A stretch of 13,569 nucleotides of DNA from the NCBI GenBank assembly GCA_964515555.1, contig CAZEVY010000130.1:1-13569 (forward strand). The letters run 5' to 3'. The DNA is from CAZEVY01 sp964515555 (lineage in GTDB: Bacteria; Acidobacteriota; Terriglobia; Bryobacterales; Bryobacteraceae). Under the pieces are notes generated by a model, which was not told the DNA's origin, did not search any database, and saw only the letters and a program-made list of their open reading frames with translations. Positions 7,150 to 13,569 of this stretch are shown here, piece by piece. The position numbers were made by a program, and so were the translations under genes. Numbering within the stretch: the first letter of the stretch is position 1; every line of letters starts with the position of its first letter.

Positions 7150-8476
7150 AATTGAGCCCCTCGGTCATGCGCCGCAGCTTGTGACGGTTGTAGCCGTCCA
7201 TCAGCGCCCGATACAAAAGCGCGCCGATTTGTTTCGCGCCGGCCGGCAGCGGATGCAAGTAATCCGCGCCCACCAGCCGCGGCTGCGACACGTACCATTT
7301 TGCCATAGTACCCGGACCGCCCATCGCCTGGAACGTGTTGAAGAACGCGCAACGCGTCTCCAGCGCGACCTTTTCCTGCATGCGGACCAGCTTCGACATC
7401 ACCGGCGGAGTGACGATGGCGCCGCCGGCGCCCTTCTCCCCACGGTCCATGGGGCTCATCACCAGGATCGACGACTCCGGCAGCGCCGCGCGCAGACGCC
7501 GCACGATTTCCTTCATTTCTTTCTCGTATGCGTAGTCGACGAACCTCTCGTAGACGCTCTCGTTGGTGCCGTAATTGACGACGACCAGGCTCGGACGGTA
7601 GTGCTGAAGCTGTTCGCGCCAGTGCCGCTCCTGAAAAATCCGCGCCAGCACCGAGACGTAGCCGCCGTTGAGGCCAAGACTGCTGTAGACGACGCCGCCA
7701 GACGGCTTCGTGAGGTGCGCGCCAAACACGCGCACGGGCCCGCGTGCGACGCGAAGCTCGAGGCGCCGCACGCCCGAGGGGATCGGGACTTCTTCGAACG
7801 CCGAGCCTGTCTCGCCACGAGTGTCGATCGCGCCGATAAGCTTCTCGCCCGCCGAGATTTCGAGCGTCCCGCCCTCGGGCCGCCGCAGAAAGGCGAACTC
7901 GACGCGCGTGTGCCCGCCGCCTCCGAGCGTGAGGCGCGCGGTGTCGCCGGGCGAGCCGTCGAAGCTGACGCCGCCGACGCCGAAGAATCCGTCGCGCAGC
8001 GACGACTGCGTCGCCGGTGAAATCCGGAAGCCCGCCGAACTCACCGCCACGCCCCGATGCGTGTACCAGGCCCAGGGCTGGCCGATCAGCACGAAGCCGT
8101 GACCCGCATCGCCGAACTGCCGCTGGAGCAGCTCGCGGACGTCGGCGGTGATGAGATCGCCGGTGGTGGGCGAATCGCCGTAGTGGAGCACGTGGGCGAC
8201 GGCGCCGGGGAGTTTCTGCTCGGCGCGATGCAGCGCGTCGTAGAAATGGCCGAGCTCGCCCTCGGGGTCGGAGAGGAAATGCGCGCCGGTGCGGTCGATC
8301 CGCAGCGGTTCGAGCGCCGCCAGCGCCTCGCGATCGGACGGCTCAGGCACGAAGCCGTGGACGGAATCGGCGGCCGCGGCAATCGAAGCCCAGAACGCCG
8401 CGGGACCCGACGTCCAGCGCGCCGCGGCGAGCGTCGCCATACACGCGAGCATCGCGAGCGTCGTGCGGACCGGCAT
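6887..8476 (-). CDS. Secreted SGNH/GDSL hydrolase-like acyltransferase partner (first copy)
   Basis: The frame is open for 529 residues from ATG at 8476. There is a signal peptide (residues 1-19, hydrophobic, ending in AAA). SGNH blocks are HYGDS (Ser102), YGTNE (Asn305) and DYLH (Asp405, His408). The middle region (about 165-260) matches the second copy, including GVGGVS against GLGGVS and KPSGGVVYSSLG against KPGGVTYETLG. Homology to the paralogue ends near residue 435. The remaining roughly 90 residues are Arg/Ser/Lys-rich and overlap the start of the second copy in another frame by 263 bases. Both other frames have stops at 7167-7165 and 7148-7146, so a frameshift near the end is likely, and the natural protein is probably about 437-443 residues. 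The start overlaps the MBOAT stop by one base (TGATG). Confidence 0.83.
   Translation of the reverse strand: MPVRTTLAMLACMATLAAARWTSGPAAFWASIAAAADSVHGFVPEPSDREALAALEPLRIDRTGAHFLSDPEGELGHFYDALHRAEQKLPGAVAHVLHYGDSPTTGDLITADVRELLQRQFGDAGHGFVLIGQPWAWYTHRGVAVSSAGFRISPATQSSLRDGFFGVGGVSFDGSPGDTARLTLGGGGHTRVEFAFLRRPEGGTLEISAGEKLIGAIDTRGETGSAFEEVPIPSGVRRLELRVARGPVRVFGAHLTKPSGGVVYSSLGLNGGYVSVLARIFQERHWREQLQHYRPSLVVVNYGTNESVYERFVDYAYEKEMKEIVRRLRAALPESSILVMSPMDRGEKGAGGAIVTPPVMSKLVRMQEKVALETRCAFFNTFQAMGGPGTMAKWYVSQPRLVGADYLHPLPAGAKQIGALLYRALMDGYNRHKLRRMTEGLNFEANRRDRSRDGAGGGPGLAPVPEAGAEDAASQKQNLAGQEKDRRGSSRRSASKRKAAPGRRAKSKRASRPGAAGSDRERRRASSVL
7157..7162 (-). promoter_or_regulatory. Shine-Dalgarno GAGGGG for the TTG start at 7149
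   Basis: On the minus strand GAGGGG lies 7 bases before TTG at 7149 and supports this rare start codon for the second SGNH gene. The same frame is closed by TGA at 7167-7165, so no longer start exists. Confidence 0.6.
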
Positions 8477-9828
8477 CAGAATCGAGTGTAGATGAACGGA
8501 GCCGACCCCGCCGAACCCGCGTAGTAAAGTCCGACGATCACCGCCGCCAGCGCCGGGCCCTGGACATAGAAGGGCCTGGTCGCGTAGAACTCTCGCGCGC
8601 GCTCGAACCATCGCGCGGGAACGAAGTGCGCGACGATGCCCGCGCCCAGCGCCAGCGCGATCGGACCCGAGATGTTGGCGAGTGAGAATGTCAGCGACGC
8701 GATGCGCGCCAGGATCGCCCAGGCCGCCCCGAGGTCGGGTGCGCGGAAGAAGATCCAGGCGAGGCACACGTAGAGGAACGTGAGCAGTACGAGCGGTACG
8801 CGGCGCCATCCGCCGGCGGGTTTCGCGCGGCCGCGGCGCGACTGCCACAATCGCGTCGCGCCGAGAGCCAAGCCGTGCAGCAGTCCCCACACCAGGAAGT
8901 TCCAGCTCACGCCGTGCCACAGACCGCCGAGCGCCATCGTGATCACGATGTTGAACGCGGGCACGAGACGCCAGCGCGAGCGGTGGCCGGGCAGGGAGAA
9001 GAACAGGTAGTCGCGCAGCCAGTTGGAGAAGGTGATGTGCCATCGCCGCCAGAAATCGGGAAGGTTCGAGGCGGAATAGGGGCAGTCGAAGTTCTGGGGC
9101 AGCTTCAGGCCGACGAGGAGGCCGGCGCCGCGCGCGATATCGGTGTAGCCCGAAAAGTCGTAGTAGAGCTGAAAGGCGTAGGCGGCGACGGCGATGGCGA
9201 CTTCGGAGCCGGTGTAGAGATTCGGGAAATCGAAGATGCGGTCGACCAGGTTGCCGCCCAAGTAGTCGGCGATCACCAGCTTTTTCACCAGGCCGAGTCC
9301 GATGAGAAACAGCGCGCGGCCGCCGTCCTCGGGCGTGAGCTTGCGCTCGGGCGCCTCCAGTTGCGCCACCAGCTCGGGCACGCGCGTGATCGGCCCGCTC
9401 AGGATGGTCGGGAAAAACGAGACCGCGGTGAGGTGGCTGAGCAGCCTGGTGGTGGCTTTCGCGTCGCGCCGGTAGATGTCGAGCGTGTAGGTGAGCGCCT
9501 GAAAGGCGTAAAAGGAGAGGCTCAGCGCGCCGAGGAAGGGAAGCTGTTTGGCCGAAACGATGAGTCCGAGGTTGAGCGCGACGCTGAGCAGCACGAGGAT
9601 GCGCCGCAGCGCGGGGTTCTTCGAGCGGTCGAGCGCCAGGCCGATGAGGAAGTCGAGGATCGACGCGGCGGGGATGATGGCGAGGTACCACAGGCTCCAG
9701 CGCGCGTAGAAGAACCAGTTGGCGAAGAGGATGACGCCGAGCGAGAGCGTGCGGAATCGCGCCAGCGGCCAGTAAAGAATGTAGACCCCGGCGAGGAACG
9801 CGAAGAACGCAGGGGAGGTGACGACCAT
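8476..9828 (-). CDS. MBOAT family membrane O-acyltransferase (AlgI/DltB/PatA-like)
   Basis: 450 residues with about ten or more hydrophobic segments. The N-terminus MVVTSPAFFAFL...YILYW is characteristic of bacterial MBOAT proteins of the AlgI type. Further hallmarks are SFYAFQALTYTLDIYRRD (105-122), SGPITRVPEL (144-153), YYDFSGYTDIARG (222-234), the block DFWRRWHITFSNWLRDY (258-274) and GGLWHG with the invariant catalytic His305. In this family the protein moves an acyl group across or at the inner membrane and hands it to a polymer, usually with an SGNH partner. Two such partners follow directly (one-base TGATG overlap) and an ACP comes after them. Six bases separate it from the upstream lipoprotein gene; no strong Shine-Dalgarno is seen. 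The acceptor polymer is not known. Confidence 0.93.
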   Translation of the reverse strand: MVVTSPAFFAFLAGVYILYWPLARFRTLSLGVILFANWFFYARWSLWYLAIIPAASILDFLIGLALDRSKNPALRRILVLLSVALNLGLIVSAKQLPFLGALSLSFYAFQALTYTLDIYRRDAKATTRLLSHLTAVSFFPTILSGPITRVPELVAQLEAPERKLTPEDGGRALFLIGLGLVKKLVIADYLGGNLVDRIFDFPNLYTGSEVAIAVAAYAFQLYYDFSGYTDIARGAGLLVGLKLPQNFDCPYSASNLPDFWRRWHITFSNWLRDYLFFSLPGHRSRWRLVPAFNIVITMALGGLWHGVSWNFLVWGLLHGLALGATRLWQSRRGRAKPAGGWRRVPLVLLTFLYVCLAWIFFRAPDLGAAWAILARIASLTFSLANISGPIALALGAGIVAHFVPARWFERAREFYATRPFYVQGPALAAVIVGLYYAGSAGSAPFIYTRF

Positions 9829-9834
9829 CGAGGA

Positions 9835-10476
9835 CTACGGCTTAATTGTCCCCGATCCATCGGTGGTGCACTTGGTGTTGCCCAGCTTGTCCAGGTACCC
9901 GACCACCGAATAATTGTACGTACCCGCTGTCTTGATCGTGCAGTAAGAGGCGCCCTGGTGAATCTCCTGCTCGTTGCAGGCGTTCGCGAGGCCGTTCACG
10001 TTCCACTTGCGCAGATACTCCGTGTTGAACGCGCCGACCGGGATCCAGCGGATGACCTTGCCGGCGGCCGCGCTGACCTCGGACGGCTGGACCTTAACCG
10101 CGTTCGCCTGGCAAGATATGTTTACCTCGATATCGAACGACGCGGTCGCCTTTGGAGTCGGGCCTTCTCCGCCCAAATCCGAACCCACGAGGATTTCCGG
10201 GTCAACGCAGTTGGGACAGTTATACCGGTAGATTCCGCTGGCCGACCCCACCGTGCAGTCCTTGGTCGATAGCTGCCCGTCCGAGCAGGGCGTTGCCAGA
10301 GTGAACTTGACGGTTTCGGGAATCTCCCATACGATCCTGTCGTTCTTGTTTACGTTCAGGACCACTTTGTTCGGCTCGTTCAGGGACATCCTCAGCGTAA
10401 CCTTGTTGCCGCATCCACTCAATGCGATTACCGCGACGCAGAGCCCCGAAATCGGGATCATCGCTATTCGGTTCAT
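9835..10476 (-). CDS. Cys-rich two-repeat lipoprotein, function unknown
   Basis: 213 residues. A lipoprotein signal peptide ends in the lipobox LSGC (Cys22), so the mature protein should be lipid-anchored at the cell surface or in the periplasm. I do not recognise a family. The mature part appears to hold two copies of one beta-rich unit. The first (about 36-100) has RIVWEIP, then a Cys pair around TPCSDGQLSTKDC, then SGIYRYNC. The second (about 128-205) has KVIRWIP, then ACNEQEIHQGASYC and AGTYNYSV. The W-x-P, paired-Cys and G-x-Y-x-Y spacing recurs, suggesting disulfide-bonded beta-sandwich domains, loosely cupredoxin-like but without obvious His ligands. Base composition is lower in GC than its neighbours. 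It starts 12 bases after the kinase gene (AAGG upstream) and ends 6 bases before MBOAT. Confidence 0.75.
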   Translation of the reverse strand: MNRIAMIPISGLCVAVIALSGCGNKVTLRMSLNEPNKVVLNVNKNDRIVWEIPETVKFTLATPCSDGQLSTKDCTVGSASGIYRYNCPNCVDPEILVGSDLGGEGPTPKATASFDIEVNISCQANAVKVQPSEVSAAAGKVIRWIPVGAFNTEYLRKWNVNGLANACNEQEIHQGASYCTIKTAGTYNYSVVGYLDKLGNTKCTTDGSGTIKP

Positions 10477-10488
10477 GTTCGGGCCTTT

Positions 10489-13104
10489 CTAATGCGATGG
10501 GACAGTCTCTGTCCTCGCGATACGGCGGCGATAACGAGGGTCCGTCCGCAATTCCTTCAGATCGAGCGCCAATTCCACGTCCAGGGGGGTGATTCCCTGG
10601 TCAAGACACTTCAGCAATAGTACCAACGCGTCGTCGCGGCGGCCGAGGACGGCCAGGGCCTGAACCTTGAGAAACTGCGCCCGGGCGTCGCCGCCTCCCA
10701 GCGCGTCCGCCTGTTTCAGGCTGGCGTCGGCGTCGGCGCGGCGGCCGGACTTGGCGTAATAGAACGCCAGGACCATCCAGTTGCCCGCGGGACGCGGGTT
10801 GATTTTCAGCCCCGCCGAAAGCACGCTGGCCGCCTTGGCGTAACTCTCCGCCTCACGCGCGCGATCGCCCAGCATAGCGTAACAGTCGGCGAGATTCCGC
10901 CAATTTCGGTGGTTGCTCGGCCGAATCGCGAGCGCTTGCTCGTAGTATTCGCGCGCCTTTCCGTAATCGCCCTTCTTGAACAGGATGGTTCCGAGATTTC
11001 CTAAGGCGGTCTCGTTCGGAGCGCGTTTCACGCTCGCAAGGAACGTCGTCTCGGCTTCCTTCTCGCGGCCCGCCAGGAGGAGCATCGTCGCCTGATTGGC
11101 CAGGGGTAGCGCTACGCGCGGTGCGACTGCCGCCGCCTCACCGAAAGCGGAGGCGGCGAGGTCGTGCTTGCCGCGGCGGTACAGGGCCCATCCGAGCTCG
11201 TTGTGGGCCGGCCAGTAGTTAGGACGTTCGCGAATGATACGGCGATGGAGATCTTCCTCCTCCTGATAGCGGCCGAGTTCGCGGAATACCAGCGCCTGGT
11301 GAGACTGCATTCGCGGGTTCCCCGGCTCCATTTCCAGCGCGCGTCGAAACTCGCGAATCGCCTGGTCATGCTCGCCCGAGTGCAGCGCGACCAGTCCCTC
11401 CGCGTGAGCCGCGCGCGCCGAATCCGGGTTGTAGCGGGCCGCCAGCGCCGCGTTCTTTCGGGCGACGCTCAGGAGCGCGCGATCGGATGTTCGAAAATAC
11501 TTTCGCCCGTAAGCCAACGCGAGACTGGCGTAACCGAGCGCGAACCTCGGCGCGACTTCGAGCGCCTTCTGGTACTTCTCCATCGCCGCATCCAGGCCCG
11601 AATCGTTGGGCTGCTCCCGCAGCGACTCGGCCTCCTGATAGAGCCGGTAGGCCTCCGGCGACAGCTTCGCCAATTCCTCCTGGTCGCTGCGGCGCGCGTT
11701 GTCGGCGGGCAAATCGAGCAGCTGCGCCGACGCCCCAGCCGCCTCCTCGCCCAGCCGCGCGAACCGCGACCCCGGCAGCGACACCTCGCGCTCTCGCAGC
11801 ACCGCGCCGGTCGAGACGTCGTGGACGCGCAGCGCCACGACGCCAGCGCCGCGGTCGAACCGCAACGCCACGCCCAGCGCGAGATTCGCGCCCAACGAGC
11901 CCCCCAGATCCGCGAGCGTCTTCGGCGGCGCCTGTCCCGGAACGTCGCCCGAGGCAAGCACTACGAAGTTCTTCGACGACGACTCGGCCCGCGCCAGCCG
12001 CGAGCCGATCGAGTCCAGGACGCCGCGTATCAGCGGCGCGACCTCGGGGTCGGAGCTCGGAGGCCACGCCAGCAGCGCGACGAAGCGGCGCCCGGGCAGC
12101 GGGCGCAGCAGCGCGTCGATGCGCGACCAGCTCAGCCAGGCGGCCACCGCCCCCAGCAGCGCGGCAACAGCGCCCGCGGGCAGCATTCGCCGGCGTCCGA
12201 TGCGTTGCGGAAGCGTGGTCGCGCGGCCTGACGCCGTGGCCGCATCGAGCGCCGCCAGCGCCTCGCCCGCCGATTGGAAGCGCGCCGCCGGGTCGTACGC
12301 CAGGCATCCCAGCACCACCGGGTCCCAGCCGCGGGGCACGCTCGCGTCCAGCTTGCTCGGGCGCACGAACTCCGTGCGTCCGGGCTTATTCTCGAGCTTG
12401 CGTCCCGTCAGCACTTCGTGGAGCACGACGCCGAACGCGTACACATCGCTCGCCGGCGACGCCGTCTGTCCGGAAAACAGCTCCGGCGCCATGTAGCCGG
12501 GAGTCCCGGCGACCGCGCCCGTCTGCGCGAGCGTGCCCTCGGATTCGCGCAGGCGCGAGATGCCGAAGTCGGTGATGGAGACGCGAAGCTCCTCGTCCGC
12601 GGACTCGAGCATCACGTTGCCGGGCTTGAAGTCGCGGTGAATCACGCCCGCGCGATGCGCCGCGTCCAGCGCCGCCGCCATCTGGCGCGCCACCGCCAGC
12701 GCTTCGGTGGAGTCGAGTTTTCCCGCGCGCTTGAGCCGCGCGCCCAGCGTCACGCCGCGCAGCAGCTTCATGGTGAGGAACAGCAGGGGGCCTTGCGGGG
12801 TGTCCTCGCGGAACAGGTCGTAGGTCGGGCAGACGTTGGGATGCGCGATCTCGCGGGCCAGCAGCACTTCGCGCTCGAACCGCTGGCGGGCCACCGGGTC
12901 GGCGGCGATCTCCGGGCGCAGCGTCTTCAGCGCGCAGCGTTTCCCCTGAAGATGCTCGTCGGCGGCCTCGTAGACTTCGCCCATGCCGCCCCGGGCGAGG
13001 AAGCGCACGATGACGAAGCGCCCGGCGAGGCGGTCGCCCGCCTTCAACTGGCCGGGATCGGGAGGGACGGTTTCGGTCGACTGCGTCGAGCCCCCATCGC
13101 TCAT
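10489..13104 (-). CDS. Transmembrane Ser/Thr protein kinase with TolB-like region and TPR array
   Basis: 871 residues. The N-terminal kinase domain (about 30-290) is intact: glycine loop LARGGMGEVYEA (36-47), Lys60 in ALK, catalytic HRDFKPGN (156-163, Asp158), DFG (179-181), and a TPGYMAPE activation-segment end (201-208). It is an RD-type, PknB-like kinase. One membrane helix lies at about 307-326, preceded by basic RIGRRR, which puts the kinase in the cytoplasm and the rest outside. Residues about 338-465 resemble the TolB-like/FlgO-like region often found in such kinases. From about 485 to 835 there is a run of TPR helices, for example HSGEHDQAIREFRRALEMEP and KKGDYGKAREYYEQAL, with roughly eight to ten units. 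The ATG overlaps the obg stop (ATGA). Kinase-TPR fusions of this kind are abundant in Acidobacteriota; targets are unknown. Confidence 0.92.
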   Translation of the reverse strand: MSDGGSTQSTETVPPDPGQLKAGDRLAGRFVIVRFLARGGMGEVYEAADEHLQGKRCALKTLRPEIAADPVARQRFEREVLLAREIAHPNVCPTYDLFREDTPQGPLLFLTMKLLRGVTLGARLKRAGKLDSTEALAVARQMAAALDAAHRAGVIHRDFKPGNVMLESADEELRVSITDFGISRLRESEGTLAQTGAVAGTPGYMAPELFSGQTASPASDVYAFGVVLHEVLTGRKLENKPGRTEFVRPSKLDASVPRGWDPVVLGCLAYDPAARFQSAGEALAALDAATASGRATTLPQRIGRRRMLPAGAVAALLGAVAAWLSWSRIDALLRPLPGRRFVALLAWPPSSDPEVAPLIRGVLDSIGSRLARAESSSKNFVVLASGDVPGQAPPKTLADLGGSLGANLALGVALRFDRGAGVVALRVHDVSTGAVLREREVSLPGSRFARLGEEAAGASAQLLDLPADNARRSDQEELAKLSPEAYRLYQEAESLREQPNDSGLDAAMEKYQKALEVAPRFALGYASLALAYGRKYFRTSDRALLSVARKNAALAARYNPDSARAAHAEGLVALHSGEHDQAIREFRRALEMEPGNPRMQSHQALVFRELGRYQEEEDLHRRIIRERPNYWPAHNELGWALYRRGKHDLAASAFGEAAAVAPRVALPLANQATMLLLAGREKEAETTFLASVKRAPNETALGNLGTILFKKGDYGKAREYYEQALAIRPSNHRNWRNLADCYAMLGDRAREAESYAKAASVLSAGLKINPRPAGNWMVLAFYYAKSGRRADADASLKQADALGGGDARAQFLKVQALAVLGRRDDALVLLLKCLDQGITPLDVELALDLKELRTDPRYRRRIARTETVPSH

Positions 13105-13569
13105 GCGCCGCCAGTATACAATACGCGCGCCGCGATAGCGCGCTTCAATTCCTCGATTCCCTTTCCGGTTACGCCGGAAATCTCGAAATAATCCAGCTTG
13201 CGCCGCGCGGCCAGCCGTTTCAGCTTCTGCCGCCGCGCGCGATCCTGCGCCACGTCGATCTTGGCGGCCACGACGATCATGGGCTTGGCCGCCAGCGTCT
13301 CCGAGAAACTCGCCAGCTCCTTCATGACGACCTTGAAATCCGCGACCGGGTCGCGCCCGCTCGATTCCGACACGTCGACCAGGTGCACCAGCAGCCGCGT
13401 CCGTTCCACGTGGCGCAGAAAGCGCGTCCCCAGACCGTGCCCTTCGTGCGCGCCTTCGATTAATCCCGGAATGTCGGCGACCACGAAGCTCCGGTCGCCG
13501 TCCGCCTCGACGACGCCGAGGTTCGGCTCGAGCGTCGTGAACGGGTAGTCGGCGATCTTGGGCCGCGCC
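13101..13569 (-). CDS. obg: GTPase Obg/CgtA, C-terminal part (5' end outside window)
   Basis: 155 residues are visible, with the frame open to the window edge. The switch I region RPKIADYPFTTLEPNLGVV and the G3 motif DIPGLIEGA, then GLGTRFLRHVERTRLLVHLVD, are diagnostic for Obg, a ribosome-associated GTPase needed for late 50S assembly and the stringent response. The G4 motif, usually NKxD, reads AKID (in VVAAKIDVA), and G5 reads SGVTGKG. The protein ends soon after the G domain, so there is no C-terminal OCT extension. The Gly-rich Obg fold and the P-loop lie outside the window. Its TGA overlaps the kinase ATG (ATGA), so the kinase is translationally coupled to it. Confidence 0.94.
   Translation of the reverse strand, partial: ARPKIADYPFTTLEPNLGVVEADGDRSFVVADIPGLIEGAHEGHGLGTRFLRHVERTRLLVHLVDVSESSGRDPVADFKVVMKELASFSETLAAKPMIVVAAKIDVAQDRARRQKLKRLAARRKLDYFEISGVTGKGIEELKRAIAARVLYTGGA

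Noticed and set aside
8479..9691. Long open minus-strand frame continuing upstream of the first SGNH gene (to 9691)
   Set aside because: It is an Arg/Pro/His-rich out-of-frame reading of the MBOAT gene. The signal peptide and the TGATG junction place the real start at 8476.
8875..10272. 465-codon plus-strand open frame
   Set aside because: Runs antisense across parts of the MBOAT and lipoprotein genes; Glu/Arg/Val-rich, no recognisable domain.
1..13569. CRISPR arrays, insertion sequences, attachment sites, riboswitches, rho-independent terminators
   Set aside because: I saw no direct-repeat arrays, transposase or integrase motifs, inverted repeats with T-runs or leader-like regions. The only intergenic space of note is 76-101, and the likely terminator site between the convergent arms lies in the gap.

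Overview
The window is a fragment of a GC-rich bacterial chromosome, densely packed and with no mobile elements. A run of exactly 100 Ns (5393-5492) marks a scaffold join, so this is draft or metagenome-assembled sequence. A multidomain Ser/Thr kinase with a C-terminal TPR array, very short intergenic spaces, frequent ATGA/TTGA start-stop overlaps and an Obg GTPase with an altered G4 motif together suggest an Acidobacteriota-like organism. That placement is an inference from style, not a proof.

Left part, plus strand (102 to the gap): a minus-strand tRNA-Glu(CUC) lies at the left edge. Divergent from it, after only 26 bases, starts a tightly coupled run of five genes: a secreted class-A beta-lactamase-like serine hydrolase, a PLP enzyme of the D-cysteine desulfhydrase/ACC deaminase family, a divergent Hsp70-like ATPase, a Ca2+/H+ antiporter (CaxA type) and a metal-dependent cyclase/kynurenine-formamidase-like hydrolase cut by the gap. 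Junctions are 4-base overlaps or a 6-base gap, so this is very likely one transcription unit. The functions do not form an obvious single pathway.

Right part, minus strand (right edge to the gap): the order of transcription is obg (partial), a Ser/Thr kinase with TolB-like and TPR regions, a Cys-rich two-repeat lipoprotein, an MBOAT O-acyltransferase, two paralogous secreted SGNH hydrolase-like proteins, a stand-alone acyl carrier protein, and the first 27 residues of a FabH-like ketoacyl synthase III that runs into the gap. All are co-directional and overlap or lie within 12 bases of each other. The two arms converge on the gap.

The most interesting unit is MBOAT-SGNH-SGNH-ACP-KASIII (5493-9828). 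It has the parts of a Dlt- or AlgI/AlgJ-type surface O-acylation machine, but with a dedicated ACP and KASIII as the likely acyl donor arm. The kinase and lipoprotein upstream may belong to the same transcript. Points needing caution are a 263-base overlap between the two SGNH genes (probable frameshift at the end of the first), the gap whose true size must be far above 100 bases if the KASIII gene is intact, and partial genes at both the gap and the right edge.
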